A stretch of 64,000 nt of DNA from Streptomyces aquilus (GTDB taxonomy: Bacteria > Actinomycetota > Actinomycetes > Streptomycetales > Streptomycetaceae). Under the pieces are notes generated by a model, which was given only the letters and a program-made list of their open reading frames with translations, was not told the origin of the DNA and ran no database searches. The position numbers and the translations under genes are program-made. Below, one piece after another: positions 1 through 8,049 of the stretch (positions within the stretch are counted from its first letter, which is position 1; every line of letters starts with the position of its first letter). The stretch is taken from positions 6,262,001-6,326,000 of the forward strand of contig NZ_CP034463.1 of the NCBI RefSeq assembly GCF_003955715.1. The letters run 5' to 3'.

Positions 1-45
1 GGCCCCGCCCCACAACGCCCCGCCCGCGCGAACGCGAACCCCCAC

Positions 46-65
46 CGCCCCGCCCCGCCCCGCCC
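46..65. repeat. CGCCC pentamer repeat upstream of murB
   Basis: Four exact tandem copies of CGCCC sit 38 bases ahead of the murB start. The minus strand therefore carries four GGG runs with short spacers, which could form a G-quadruplex. It may simply be compositional noise in GC-rich DNA. Confidence 0.6.
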
Positions 66-103
66 CGCACAGCCCAACGGCAGCGCCCACGTACCCTTGA
101 CCC

Positions 104-1159
104 GTGCAGGAACGACACGACGCCCCCCTCGCCCCGCTCACCACCTTCCGTCTCGGCGGTCCCGCCACCCGGCTGGTCACCGCCACCACCGACGCCGAGG
201 TGATCGAAGCCGTTCGCGAGGCCGACGACACCGGGACGCCCCTCCTGCTCATCGGCGGTGGATCGAACCTCGTCATCGGCGACAAGGGGTTCGACGGGAC
301 CGCGCTGCTCATCGCCACCAAGGGCATCGAACTCGACGGCACCCACCTGGAGCTCGCCGCCGGTGAGGTCTGGACCGACGCCGTCGCCCGCACCGTGGAC
401 GCCGGACTCGCCGGTATCGAGTGCCTCGCCGGCATCCCCGGCTCCGCCGGGGCGACCCCCATCCAGAACGTGGGCGCCTACGGCCAGGAGGTCTCCGCCA
501 CGATCACCCACGTGATCGCCTACGACCGCGTCACCCGCGACACCGTCACCCTCACCAACGCCGACTGCGCCTTCTCGTACCGTCACAGCCGCTTCAAGGC
601 CGACCCCGACCGGTACGTCGTCCTCCGCGTCCACTTCGAGCTCGAGGACGCCGGCGGCCTCTCCGCCCCTCTCAAGTACGCCGAGACCGCCCGCGCCCTC
701 GGCGTCGAACCCGGCGACCGCGTCCCCCTCGCCGACGCCCGCGCGACCGTACTGAAGCTGCGCGCGGGCAAGGGCATGGTCCTCGACCCCGACGACCACG
801 ACACCTGGTCGGCGGGCTCCTTCTTCACCAACCCGATCCTCACGGACGCCGACTTCACCGCCTTCCACGCGCGCGTGAAGCAGCACCTCGGCCCGGACGC
901 GGAACCGCCCGCGTACCCCGCCGGCCCCGGTCACACCAAGACCTCCGCGGCCTGGCTGATCGACAAGGCCGGCTTCACCAAGGGCTACGGCACCGGCCCC
1001 GCCCGCATCTCCACCAAGCACACCCTCGCCCTCACCAACCGCGGCGAGGCGACCACGGAGGACCTCCTCGCCCTCGCCCGCGAGGTCGTCGCCGGTGTGC
1101 ACAGCACCTTCGGCGTCACTCTGGTCAACGAACCGGTGACGGTCGGTGTGAGCCTGTAG
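104..1159 (+). CDS. murB: UDP-N-acetylmuramate dehydrogenase (MurB)
   Basis: 351 residues, GTG start. MurB is a cytoplasmic flavoenzyme that reduces UDP-GlcNAc-enolpyruvate to UDP-N-acetylmuramate with NADPH, the second committed step of peptidoglycan precursor synthesis. The FAD-binding segment GGGSNL lies at residues 51-56, followed by the GSAGATPIQNVGAYGQE segment near 111-127. The AGSFFTNP motif places the expected catalytic serine at S239, and AAWLIDKAGFTKGYG lies near 285-299. Length and motif order are complete for the family. It is convergent with the reductase downstream, only 3 bases apart. The start was chosen because the family begins with a short segment before TTFRLGG (residues 13-19), and this GTG is the earliest in-frame start giving that. 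Confidence 0.95.
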   Translation: MQERHDAPLAPLTTFRLGGPATRLVTATTDAEVIEAVREADDTGTPLLLIGGGSNLVIGDKGFDGTALLIATKGIELDGTHLELAAGEVWTDAVARTVDAGLAGIECLAGIPGSAGATPIQNVGAYGQEVSATITHVIAYDRVTRDTVTLTNADCAFSYRHSRFKADPDRYVVLRVHFELEDAGGLSAPLKYAETARALGVEPGDRVPLADARATVLKLRAGKGMVLDPDDHDTWSAGSFFTNPILTDADFTAFHARVKQHLGPDAEPPAYPAGPGHTKTSAAWLIDKAGFTKGYGTGPARISTKHTLALTNRGEATTEDLLALAREVVAGVHSTFGVTLVNEPVTVGVSL

Positions 1160-1162
1160 GGC

Positions 1163-1795
1163 TCAGTACGCCACGCCCACCCCCTGCTTCACCGTCCCCG
1201 CATCGTCGATCATCGACAGCATCGCGTGGGCCACGTCCGCCCGCCCGGCGAACCGCCCCTTCGCCGGGAACCCCCCGACCACCGTCCGGTAGACGCCGCT
1301 CACCGGCTTGTCCTGGAGCCGCGGCGGCCGCACCGACGTCCAGTCCGTACCGCTGCGCGCCAGCTCCGCCTCCATCTCGCGCAGGTCGGTGTAGACGTTC
1401 TTGAGGAGCGCCGAGACCAGGCCCCGCATCCCTCGGTCCAGGAGACCGTCGTGCTCGGGTGCGGGTCCGACCGGCGCCGCGCTGACCACCAGCAGCCGTC
1501 GTACGCCCTCCGCCTCCATGGCCGCGAGGACCGTGCGGGTGAGGCGGGTGGCGATGCCCGCGTCCTTGGTGCTGCGCGCGCCGAGGCCGGACAGCACCGC
1601 GTCCCGGCCGGCGACGGCGGACCGTACCGCCTCGGGGTCCGTCAGGTCCGCGCGGAACACCTCCAGGCCTTCGCCGGTGACAGTCAGCCGTGCCGGGTCG
1701 CGGACGACGGCCGTGACCTCGTGACCCGAGCCCAGGGCCTGCCTGACGATCTCCTTGCCTATGCCTCCGGTGGCGCCGAAAACGGTGAGTTTCAT
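1163..1795 (-). CDS. NAD(P)-binding reductase of the atypical SDR (NmrA/BLVRB-like) type
   Basis: 210 residues. The N-terminus MKLTVFGATGGIGKEIV is a Rossmann dinucleotide-binding motif of the NAD(P)H-binding (PF13460-type) group, which includes biliverdin-reductase-B-like enzymes and quinone/flavin sensors. There is no obvious YxxxK catalytic pair, so it is an atypical SDR and its substrate cannot be named. ATG start at 1795, with a GGGGG ribosome-binding run just upstream on the minus strand. It is divergent from a TetR-family regulator with paired operators between them, so it is the likely regulated target of that repressor. The pairing is typical of small-molecule-responsive detoxification genes; the inducer is unknown. 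Confidence 0.8.
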   Translation of the reverse strand: MKLTVFGATGGIGKEIVRQALGSGHEVTAVVRDPARLTVTGEGLEVFRADLTDPEAVRSAVAGRDAVLSGLGARSTKDAGIATRLTRTVLAAMEAEGVRRLLVVSAAPVGPAPEHDGLLDRGMRGLVSALLKNVYTDLREMEAELARSGTDWTSVRPPRLQDKPVSGVYRTVVGGFPAKGRFAGRADVAHAMLSMIDDAGTVKQGVGVAY

Positions 1796-1820
1796 GGGAC
1801 CCCCATGCGCTCGTGAGAAG

Positions 1821-1844
1821 AGGTGGGTGAGTATTCACTCACCT
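1821..1844. promoter_or_regulatory. Operator 1 for the TetR-family regulator
   Basis: Imperfect inverted repeat with core GTGGGTGAGTATTCACTCAC (1823-1842). It matches operator 2 (1861-1880) at 17 of 20 positions and covers the -35 hexamer proposed for the regulator gene. Two matching palindromes in a divergent TetR/target gap are best explained as repressor sites. Confidence 0.7.
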
Positions 1845-1862
1845 CTGGGCTCCCTCTAGAGT
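1834..1862 (+). promoter_or_regulatory. Predicted promoter of the TetR-family gene
   Basis: TTCACT (1834-1839), a 17-base spacer, then TAGAGT (1857-1862). Operator 1 overlaps the -35 and operator 2 starts within the -10, so binding at either would block polymerase, consistent with autoregulation. Confidence 0.5.
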
Positions 1863-1880
1863 GGGTAAGTACTCACCCAC
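1861..1880. promoter_or_regulatory. Operator 2 for the TetR-family regulator
   Basis: GTGGGTAAGTACTCACCCAC is a 20-bp palindrome with one mismatched base pair. Its centre is 38 bp from that of operator 1. It lies at the -10/+1 region of the proposed regulator promoter. Confidence 0.7.
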
Positions 1881-1917
1881 CCGTCAAGGCCGCACGGAAA
1901 GAAGGCTCGGACACCCC

Positions 1918-2541
1918 ATGGAGAACAGGTCGGCCCGCCTCCGCATCCTCGACGCCGCCCACGAGCTGATGCTCACCGTCGGGCTGGCCCGCGCCACCAC
2001 CAAGGAGATCGCCAGGGCGGCCGGCTGCTCCGAGGCGGCCCTCTACAAGTACTTCGACAGCAAGGAGGACCTGTTCGTCCAGGTGCTCTCCGAGCGACTG
2101 CCCCAGCTCACCCCGCTGCTCAACAGCCTCGCCGCCGAGCCCGGCAGAGGCACCCTGGAGGGCAACCTCACCGAGATCGCCCGCCAGGCCTCCCTGTTCT
2201 ATGAGCAGAGCTTCCCGATCGCCGCCTCCCTGTACGCCGAGACGCAGCTCAAGCGGCGGCACGACGACGTCCTGCGGACGATCGGCGCGGGTCCCCACAG
2301 GCCGATCGAGAACCTGGACGCCTACCTGCGCGCAGAACAGACGGCGGGCCGGGTCCGCCCCGACGCCGACACCTTCGCCGCCGCCTCCCTGCTCCTCGGC
2401 GCCTGCGCCCAGCGGGCCTTCGCCTACGACGCCACCGAGACCGGCGCCAGGCCGCCCGTCGACGAGTTCGCGACCCGCCTCGCCAGAACCCTCCTCGGCG
2501 GAATCTCCGTTGCGGAGGAACCCGGCAGCCCGCAACCCTGA
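1918..2541 (+). CDS. TetR-family transcriptional regulator
   Basis: 207 residues from the ATG at 1918. The N-terminal helix-turn-helix domain is clear: ILDAAHELMLTVGLARATTKEIARAAGCSEAALYKYFDSKEDLF, roughly residues 9-53. The C-terminal ligand-binding half is unspecific, as usual for the family. An in-frame GTG at 1861 would give 226 residues but lies inside operator 2 and the promoter, so the ATG was preferred, with GAAAGAAGG a little far upstream (12 bases). The gene is divergent from the NAD(P)-binding reductase and is expected to repress it and itself through the two operators. Its stop codon lies in the first copy of a 21-bp tandem duplication. Confidence 0.88.
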   Translation: MENRSARLRILDAAHELMLTVGLARATTKEIARAAGCSEAALYKYFDSKEDLFVQVLSERLPQLTPLLNSLAAEPGRGTLEGNLTEIARQASLFYEQSFPIAASLYAETQLKRRHDDVLRTIGAGPHRPIENLDAYLRAEQTAGRVRPDADTFAAASLLLGACAQRAFAYDATETGARPPVDEFATRLARTLLGGISVAEEPGSPQP

Positions 2542-2577
2542 GGCCATGAAGGAAGACCCTGAGGCCATGAAGGAACA
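2536..2577 (+). repeat. 21-bp tandem duplication at a gene junction
   Basis: Two adjacent copies (2536-2556 and 2557-2577) share 19 identical leading bases, including CCATGAAGGAA. The first copy holds the TetR stop codon; the second supplies the AGGAA ribosome-binding site of the next gene. Confidence 0.9.
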
Positions 2578-2580
2578 TGC

Positions 2581-3288
2581 ATGCGGCTGAGGCTGCGCCA
2601 GTTCAGACCCAGGACCGGCCCCCACGAGTACCGGATCGTCCAGCCCCGCCGGCCCCTGCGCCACACCTCACTGAGCGCCCCCGAGCCGATCGGCCTGCTG
2701 CTCGGCGACCACGACGGGCTGAACCAACTGGCCGGCCTGTTCTCCTTCGCCGCCTACTCGCGCCACACGATCGTCCACGTCCCGCTGCGCGACGGCGTCC
2801 CGCCCGACGAGGGATGGGGCGAGCGCGTCGACCTCGTCCTGGCCCATGACAGCGCCGGCCTGCGCGCGAGCCAGTGGCCCGAGCTGCGCCGCCGCCTCAC
2901 CCGCGGCACCCCGCTGACGGTACGCACCGATGAGGCCCGCACCGCGCGGGACATGGAGTCATGGCGCGCCCGCCGGTCCCACGCGGACGCCCGGGACGAG
3001 CTGCGGCACGCCACCCACGCGCGGACGCTCTTCCTCTTCGGCACCAGGGACCTCTTCGTCGAGATGGCCACCGCGTTCGCGTACGCGGCCGGTTGGGGAC
3101 CGCTTGAGAAGCACGCCGCCAACGGGCACATGGCGTTCATGACGGCCTTCACGCTCGCCGAGCCGCCCGGAACCGGTGGGCACCCCCTGGAGGTGGACAT
3201 CTGTTTCAAGCCGTATCCGCCCTACGCCCACTTCAAGAGGCCGGGCGCCCCCAAAAGGCCCCGTGAGCTCAGGACACCGGTCGGCTGA
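2581..3288 (+). CDS. Hypothetical protein, family not recognised
   Basis: 235 residues, ATG start 5 bases after an AGGAA site. I do not recognise the family. It has no signal peptide, membrane segment or cofactor motif. The sequence is Arg/His-rich with conserved-looking segments such as GLLLGDHDGLNQLAGLFSF (about 39-57) and EVDICFKPYPPYAHFK (about 208-223). It follows the TetR gene by 39 bases in the same direction and may be co-transcribed with it. Its last 20 bases overlap the end of the convergent adenosine deaminase gene. Codon use matches its neighbours, so it is probably a real gene. Confidence 0.65.
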   Translation: MRLRLRQFRPRTGPHEYRIVQPRRPLRHTSLSAPEPIGLLLGDHDGLNQLAGLFSFAAYSRHTIVHVPLRDGVPPDEGWGERVDLVLAHDSAGLRASQWPELRRRLTRGTPLTVRTDEARTARDMESWRARRSHADARDELRHATHARTLFLFGTRDLFVEMATAFAYAAGWGPLEKHAANGHMAFMTAFTLAEPPGTGGHPLEVDICFKPYPPYAHFKRPGAPKRPRELRTPVG

Positions 3289-4309
3289 GCCAGTCGTCGA
3301 CGCCCGCCAGCAGCTTCGCCTTCACGTCCTCCGGCGCCGCCGAGCCCCGTACCGACTGCCGGGCCAGCTCCGCCAGCTCCCGGTCCGTGAAACCGTGATG
3401 CTTCCGGGCGATCTCGTACTGCGCCGCGAGCCGTGAGCCGAACAGCAGCGGGTCGTCGGCGCCGAGCGCCATCGGCACCCCCGCCTCGAACAGCGTCCGC
3501 AGCGGCACGTCCTCCGGCTTCTCGTAGACGCCGAGCGCCACATTCGAGGCCGGACAGACCTCGCAGGTCACACCCCGGTCGGCCAGCCGCTTGAGCAGCC
3601 GCGGGTCCTCCGCGGCCCGCACCCCGTGCCCGATCCGGTGCGCGTCCAGGTCGTCCAGACAGTCCCGCACCGAGGACGGTCCCGCCAGCTCCCCGCCGTG
3701 CGGGGCCGACAGCAGCCCGGCGTCGCGCGCGATGGCGAAGGCCCGGTCGAAGTCCCGCGCCATGCCACGCCGTTCGTCGTTCGAGAGCCCGAAGCCGACG
3801 ACGCCCCGGTCCGCGTACCGCACCGCCAGGCGCGCCAGCGTCCGCGCGTCCAGCGGGTGCTTCATCCGGTTCGCGGCCACCAGCACCCGCATCCCGAGCC
3901 CGGTCTCCCGCGAGGTCGTCTCCACCGCGTCGAGGATGATCTCCAGCGCCGGGATGAGCCCGCCGAGACGTGGGGCGTACGAGGTCGGGTCGACCTGGAT
4001 CTCCAGCCACCCCGAGCCGTCCCGGACGTCCTCCTCCGCCGCCTCCCGCACCAGCCGCTGGATGTCCTCGGGCTGCCTGAGGCACGAACGCGCCGCGTCG
4101 TAGAGCCGCTGGAACCGGAACCAGCCCCGCTCGTCCGTGGCCCGCAGCCGCGGCGGCTCCCCGCTGGTCAGCGCCTCCGTCAGCGCGTCGGGCAGTCGTA
4201 CCCCGTACTTGTCGGCCAGTTCCAGAACCGTCCCGGGCCGCATGGACCCGGTGAAGTGCAGGTGCAGATGGGCTTTCGGCAGCTCAGAGACATCACGTAC
4301 ACGCTCCAT
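3269..4309 (-). CDS. add: Adenosine deaminase-family protein
   Basis: 346 residues from the ATG at 4309, chosen because MERVRDVSELPKAHLHLHFTGS is the natural start; an upstream in-frame start at 4378 adds only unlikely residues. Metal-dependent amidohydrolase converting adenosine to inosine in purine salvage. The N-terminal metal pair is in HLHLHFTGS (H16, H18); PHGGE, RIGHG and the late GADDPLLFG supply the other expected metal and catalytic segments. FTG replaces the more usual LDG/LEG after the HxH, and GADDP replaces SLNTDDP, so it belongs to a divergent ADA-like branch and exact substrate preference is not certain. It overlaps the convergent hypothetical gene by 20 bases. Confidence 0.85.
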   Translation of the reverse strand: MERVRDVSELPKAHLHLHFTGSMRPGTVLELADKYGVRLPDALTEALTSGEPPRLRATDERGWFRFQRLYDAARSCLRQPEDIQRLVREAAEEDVRDGSGWLEIQVDPTSYAPRLGGLIPALEIILDAVETTSRETGLGMRVLVAANRMKHPLDARTLARLAVRYADRGVVGFGLSNDERRGMARDFDRAFAIARDAGLLSAPHGGELAGPSSVRDCLDDLDAHRIGHGVRAAEDPRLLKRLADRGVTCEVCPASNVALGVYEKPEDVPLRTLFEAGVPMALGADDPLLFGSRLAAQYEIARKHHGFTDRELAELARQSVRGSAAPEDVKAKLLAGVDDWLSRPVS

Positions 4310-4403
4310 TCGCCGATCCTGCCGTACGCGCCCGCCGTCCCGGTAGCGCTTTCCCCGAACGTGGTCTTGCTCGCACAAAGGGTCGCGCGGAGAGTCATAC
4401 GAA

Positions 4404-4437
4404 GAAGGGGCCCGCCTTCGACAAGGCGAGCCCCTTC
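4404..4437 (-). terminator. Hairpin terminator downstream of the aminotransferase
   Basis: GAAGGGGCCCGCCTT (4404-4418) pairs with AAGGCGAGCCCCTTC (4423-4437) with one mismatch and a 4-base loop. It lies 16 bases past the aspC stop on the minus strand. Confidence 0.75.
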
Positions 4438-4452
4438 CGACGGACCGGAACG

Positions 4453-5679
4453 TCAGTCCCGTGCCTCCGCCAGCAGCTTCTGGATGCGGCTGACACCCTC
4501 GACGAGGTCCTCGTCGCCCAGCGCGTACGACAGTCGCAGATAGCCCGGCGTACCGAAGGCCTCACCCGGGACGACCGCGACCTCGGCCTCCTCCAGGATG
4601 AGCGCGGCCAGCTCGACCGTGTCCTGCGGGCGCTTGCCGCGGATCTCCTTGCCGATCAGGGCCTTCACCGACGGGTAGGCGTAGAACGCGCCCTCGGGCT
4701 CCGGGCAGAGCACGCCGTCGATCTCGTTGAGCATCCGCACGATCGTCTTGCGGCGGCGGTCGAAGGCCTCCTTCATCTCCTCGACGGCCGACAGGTCGCC
4801 GGAGACGGCGGCCAGCGCGGCCACCTGGGCGACGTTGGAGACGTTCGAGGTGGCGTGCGACTGGAGGTTCGTCGCGGCCTTGACCACGTCCTTCGGACCG
4901 ATGACCCAGCCCACACGCCAGCCCGTCATGGCGTACGTCTTCGCCACACCGTTGACGACGATGGTCTTGTCGGCGAGCTCGGGCACGACCACCGGGAGGG
5001 AGTGGAACTCGGCGTCGCCGTAGACCAGGTGCTCGTAGATCTCGTCGGTCAGGACCCACAGGCCCTTCTCGGCGGCCCAACGGCCGATCTCCTCGATCTG
5101 CGCGCGGGTGTAGACGGCGCCGGTGGGGTTGGACGGGGAGACGAAGAGAAGGACCTTCGTGTTCTCCGTGCGCGCCGCCTCCAGCTGCTCGACGGAGACG
5201 CGGTAGCCGGTCGTCTCGTCGGCCACGACCTCCACCGGGACACCGCCGGCGAGACGGATCGACTCCGGGTACGTCGTCCAGTACGGGGCCGGGACGATGA
5301 CCTCGTCGCCCGGGTCGAGGATCGCGGCGAAGGCCTCGTAGATGGCCTGCTTGCCGCCGTTGGTGACGAGGACCTGGCTCGCGTCGACCTCGTAGCCGGA
5401 GTCGCGGAGGGTCTTCGCGGCGATCGCGGCCTTCAGCTCGGGGAGACCGCCGGCCGGCGTGTACCGGTGGTACTTCGGGTTGGAGCAGGCCTCGATGGCG
5501 GCCTGGACGATGTAGTCCGGGGTCGGGAAGTCCGGTTCACCGGCGCCGAAGCCGATCACCGGGCGCCCGGCGGCCTTCAGGGCCTTGGCCTTGGCATCCA
5601 CGGCGAGGGTGGCGGACTCGGAGATCGCGCCGACTCGGGCGGAGACCCGGCGCTCGGTGGGAGAGGTTGCAGCGCTCAT
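4453..5679 (-). CDS. aspC: Pyridoxal-phosphate aminotransferase (aspartate aminotransferase type)
   Basis: 408 residues, ATG start. Class I/II fold-type I aminotransferase; this branch usually moves the amino group between aspartate and 2-oxoglutarate. Visible features are [10 protein letters not shown] near residues 45-54, the SNPTGAVY substrate/PLP segment near 182-190, DEIYEHLVY, and the PLP Schiff-base lysine K247 in [16 protein letters not shown]. Length is typical. Family members of this subgroup can also act on prephenate or aromatic amino acids, so the aspartate assignment is by position and overall similarity. It sits immediately upstream of, and divergent to, the tRNA-Trp/secE/nusG block. 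Confidence 0.88.
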   Translation of the reverse strand: MSAATSPTERRVSARVGAISESATLAVDAKAKALKAAGRPVIGFGAGEPDFPTPDYIVQAAIEACSNPKYHRYTPAGGLPELKAAIAAKTLRDSGYEVDASQVLVTNGGKQAIYEAFAAILDPGDEVIVPAPYWTTYPESIRLAGGVPVEVVADETTGYRVSVEQLEAARTENTKVLLFVSPSNPTGAVYTRAQIEEIGRWAAEKGLWVLTDEIYEHLVYGDAEFHSLPVVVPELADKTIVVNGVAKTYAMTGWRVGWVIGPKDVVKAATNLQSHATSNVSNVAQVAALAAVSGDLSAVEEMKEAFDRRRKTIVRMLNEIDGVLCPEPEGAFYAYPSVKALIGKEIRGKRPQDTVELAALILEEAEVAVVPGEAFGTPGYLRLSYALGDEDLVEGVSRIQKLLAEARD

Positions 5680-5975
5680 GAGCCCATCGTTTCAGACCGG
5701 AAACGCCCCCGGCACGCGGGTTTCACAGACTGAACAACCACTGAACAACCGTCCGGATTCACCGGGGTATTGGCGCGGTGGCCTGGGTGATCTTCGGCGG
5801 CCGGGCGGCCGTCAGCGGGACGATCTTCGGCCGCCGCGGTCCCCACAGGCCCTTTCTGTTCGACGCTGGGCTCCGGAGCACGTACACTCTCACCTCGTTG
5901 GCCTCACAACGGCCGCGCTCATCCGGTGCACACCGAGCACTCGGACGGATGCGGTACGTTTGGGGGGAACCACAA
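5680..5975. other. Intergenic region between aspC and tRNA-Trp
   Basis: 296 bases without a convincing ORF. It should hold divergent promoters for aspC and the tRNA. The only good-looking candidate on the plus strand is the TTCGAC/TACACT pair listed separately. Confidence 0.6.
5859..5888 (+). promoter_or_regulatory. Possible promoter for tRNA-Trp/secE
   Basis: TTCGAC (5859-5864), an 18-base spacer and TACACT (5883-5888), giving a start about 80 bases ahead of the tRNA. The -10 is good, the -35 moderate. Confidence 0.4.
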
Positions 5976-6048
5976 AGGGTCGTAGCTCAATTGGTAGAGC
6001 ACCGGTCTCCAAAACCGGCGGTTGGGGGTTCAAGTCCCTCCGGCCCTG
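5976..6048 (+). tRNA. tRNA-Trp (CCA anticodon)
   Basis: A full cloverleaf folds by eye. The acceptor stem AGGGTCG pairs with CGGCCCT (one G-U). The D arm is GCTC/GAGC, the anticodon stem CCGGT/ACCGG with loop CTCCAAA (anticodon CCA at 6009-6011), and the T arm GGGGG/CCCTC with loop TTCAAGT. The discriminator is G at 6048; the 3' CCA is not encoded. A tRNA-Trp directly before secE is a common actinobacterial arrangement. Confidence 0.96.
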
Positions 6049-6156
6049 CTACACACACCTTCGCCAGGATGTGTGCGCATGTACGTACAGCAATGCACCG
6101 CCGTGCGGCTCAGACCGGGCGCGGCACGGCCACGACCCGGGAACAGGTGAGGACGA

Positions 6157-6444
6157 ATGGCGGACGCCGTGGGCTCCATCGACACGCCTGATGCCCAGGA
6201 CGAGGCACAGGAGTCGAAGAAGAAGGCCCGCAAGGGCGGCAAGCGTGCCAAGAAGGGCCCGCTGAAGCGCCTCGCCATCTTCTACCGACAGATCGTCGCA
6301 GAACTTCGCAAGGTCGTCTGGCCTACGCGCAGCCAGCTGACGACCTACACGACCGTGGTGATCGTCTTCGTGATCGTCATGATCGGCCTGGTCACCGTGA
6401 TTGACTATGGACTCAACCACGCTGCCAAGTACGTCTTCGGCTGA
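6157..6444 (+). CDS. secE: Preprotein translocase subunit SecE
   Basis: 95 residues, ATG start with GGTGAGGA 4 bases upstream. SecE clamps SecY in the membrane Sec channel. A long, highly charged lysine-rich N-terminus (about residues 1-45) precedes the conserved FYRQIVAELRKVVWPTRSQL amphipathic region and one transmembrane helix, TTVVIVFVIVMIGLVTVIDYGL (about 65-86). This is the short single-span form expected in Gram-positive bacteria. nusG follows after a hairpin. Confidence 0.96.
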   Translation: MADAVGSIDTPDAQDEAQESKKKARKGGKRAKKGPLKRLAIFYRQIVAELRKVVWPTRSQLTTYTTVVIVFVIVMIGLVTVIDYGLNHAAKYVFG

Positions 6445-6452
6445 GCAAAGTT

Positions 6453-6487
6453 GCGAAGGGCGCCGTGGTTACCGGCGCCCCTTTCGC
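6453..6487 (+). terminator. Hairpin between secE and nusG (attenuator or partial terminator)
   Basis: GCGAAGGGCGCCG (6453-6465) pairs with CGGCGCCC (6473-6480) plus TTCGC (6483-6487), with a two-base bulge. There is no long T run, so read-through into nusG is likely. Confidence 0.6.
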
Positions 6488-6525
6488 ATGTTCCACCCCT
6501 ATGTATCCAGGAAGAAGCAGCCACC

Positions 6526-7407
6526 GTGTCTGACCAGAACCTGAACGACGCCATCGAGCCGGACGAGTCCGTGGAAGACGAGCTCGACATCGTCGAGGGC
6601 GCGGACGAGGACCTGGACGAGGTCGAGGCTGCCGATGAAGAGGCGGGCGAGCCCGCCGAGGAAGCCGCCCTCCACGTCGAGGACGAATCCGACGAGGACG
6701 CCGAGGACGAGTCCGGCGGCGACGTCGAGGCTGCCGAAGAGGCCATCGAGGAAGACGAAGAGGCTGTCGAGGAGGAGCCGGCCGAGCCGGTCGACCCCGT
6801 CGTCGCCCTGCGCGAGGAACTGCGCACCCTCCCCGGCGAGTGGTACGTCATCCACACCTACGCCGGTTACGAGAACCGCGTGAAGACCAACCTCGAGCAG
6901 CGCGCCGTCTCGCTGAACGTCGAGGACTACATCTTCCAGGCCGAGGTGCCGCAGGAAGAGGTCGTCCAGATCAAGAACGGCGACCGCAAGACGATCCGTC
7001 AGAACAAGCTCCCCGGCTACGTGCTGGTGCGCATGGACCTGACGAACGAGTCCTGGGGTGTCGTCCGCAACACGCCCGGCGTCACCGGCTTCGTGGGCAA
7101 CGCCTACGACCCGTACCCGCTGACCCTGGACGAGATCGTGAAGATGCTCGCCCCGGAGGCCGAGGAGAAGGCCGCCCGCGAGGCCGCCGAGGCCGAGGGC
7201 AAGCCCGCTCCGCAGCGCAAGGTCGAGGTCCAGGTGCTGGACTTCGAGGTCGGCGACTCGGTCACCGTCACCGACGGCCCCTTCGCCACCCTCCAGGCCA
7301 CGATCAACGAGATCAACGCCGACTCGAAGAAGGTCAAGGGCCTCGTCGAGATCTTCGGCCGCGAGACCCCGGTCGAGCTGTCCTTCGACCAGATCCAGAA
7401 GAACTGA
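6526..7407 (+). CDS. nusG: Transcription termination/antitermination factor NusG
   Basis: 293 residues from the GTG at 6526, which is 8 bases behind AGGAAGAAG. A longer in-frame ORF from 6451 reads into the secE-nusG hairpin and was rejected. The first ~95 residues are strongly acidic and low-complexity (runs of E and D), an extension found in streptomycete NusG. The NGN domain starts near [22 protein letters not shown], and the C-terminal KOW domain is [23 protein letters not shown]. NusG binds the RNA polymerase clamp and Rho or S10, coupling elongation, termination and translation. The linker between the domains carries an Ala/Glu-rich insert. Confidence 0.95.
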   Translation: MSDQNLNDAIEPDESVEDELDIVEGADEDLDEVEAADEEAGEPAEEAALHVEDESDEDAEDESGGDVEAAEEAIEEDEEAVEEEPAEPVDPVVALREELRTLPGEWYVIHTYAGYENRVKTNLEQRAVSLNVEDYIFQAEVPQEEVVQIKNGDRKTIRQNKLPGYVLVRMDLTNESWGVVRNTPGVTGFVGNAYDPYPLTLDEIVKMLAPEAEEKAAREAAEAEGKPAPQRKVEVQVLDFEVGDSVTVTDGPFATLQATINEINADSKKVKGLVEIFGRETPVELSFDQIQKN

Positions 7408-7417
7408 GTCAGGCCCT

Positions 7418-7930
7418 TTGTCGGCCGACATACGCAGTGAGGGCGCCCCGCCGGCGGATTCCGGCCAGGGGCGCCTTCGGCGTTTTCGCGTGCCCCTCCT
7501 CTTCTTCGTGCTGGCAGCCGTCTTCGCCGCCGCCCCGGTCTTCGTGGGCGTCACCCAGTGGCAGCGGGTGGCCGAGGTGCAGGGCGGGGTCCGCGCCGTA
7601 GGGACCTTCCACGCCGACGGCGCCAACTGCTGGCGGCACCGCTGCTGGGTCGAGCTCGTGGTCGACGGCAAGCGGGTGGAGGCGGATCTCCCGGCCCTCA
7701 CCGAGACCCGGGAGAACAAGGTCGCGCGGGACGGCAGGCCGATCGTCGTCCGGTATCTGCCCTCCGACCCGACCCGGGCCGCCGAGGACGGCGGGTACGG
7801 ATACGTCGGCGCCATCACCGCCGCGCTCACGCTGCCCGTCGTGATCCTGCTGATCTTCGCGCTGGGCACGCTGGTCGCCGTACTGCGAGGTCGGCCGCCC
7901 TTCTCGCCGTGGTCGTCACCCCGGTCCTGA
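7418..7930 (+). CDS. Hypothetical membrane protein between nusG and rplK
   Basis: 170 residues from a TTG start, the only in-frame start ahead of the first membrane segment; no good ribosome-binding site is visible, so the start is uncertain. Two transmembrane segments are seen: RVPLLFFVLAAVFAAAPVFVGVTQW (about 24-48) and the segment beginning AITAALTLPVVILLIFALGT (about 131-155). Between them is a soluble loop of about 80 residues with CWRHRCW, followed by VVDGKRVEADLP and VVRYLPSDPTRA, a layout like DUF3592-type membrane proteins. It starts 10 bases after nusG and probably rides on its transcript. Most relatives have nusG next to rplK, so this gene looks like an insertion. Function unknown. 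Confidence 0.65.
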   Translation: MSADIRSEGAPPADSGQGRLRRFRVPLLFFVLAAVFAAAPVFVGVTQWQRVAEVQGGVRAVGTFHADGANCWRHRCWVELVVDGKRVEADLPALTETRENKVARDGRPIVVRYLPSDPTRAAEDGGYGYVGAITAALTLPVVILLIFALGTLVAVLRGRPPFSPWSSPRS

Positions 7931-8049
7931 GCTGCCGATTTCATGTCCTGAGGGATGAGCGGCTATCGTGGTGCGGTATGCCATCTGCCTGATGATTCAT
8001 CCGAATGACGCAGGTGGTAACCAACTCTCAGTAAGGACCCGGAGAGAGC

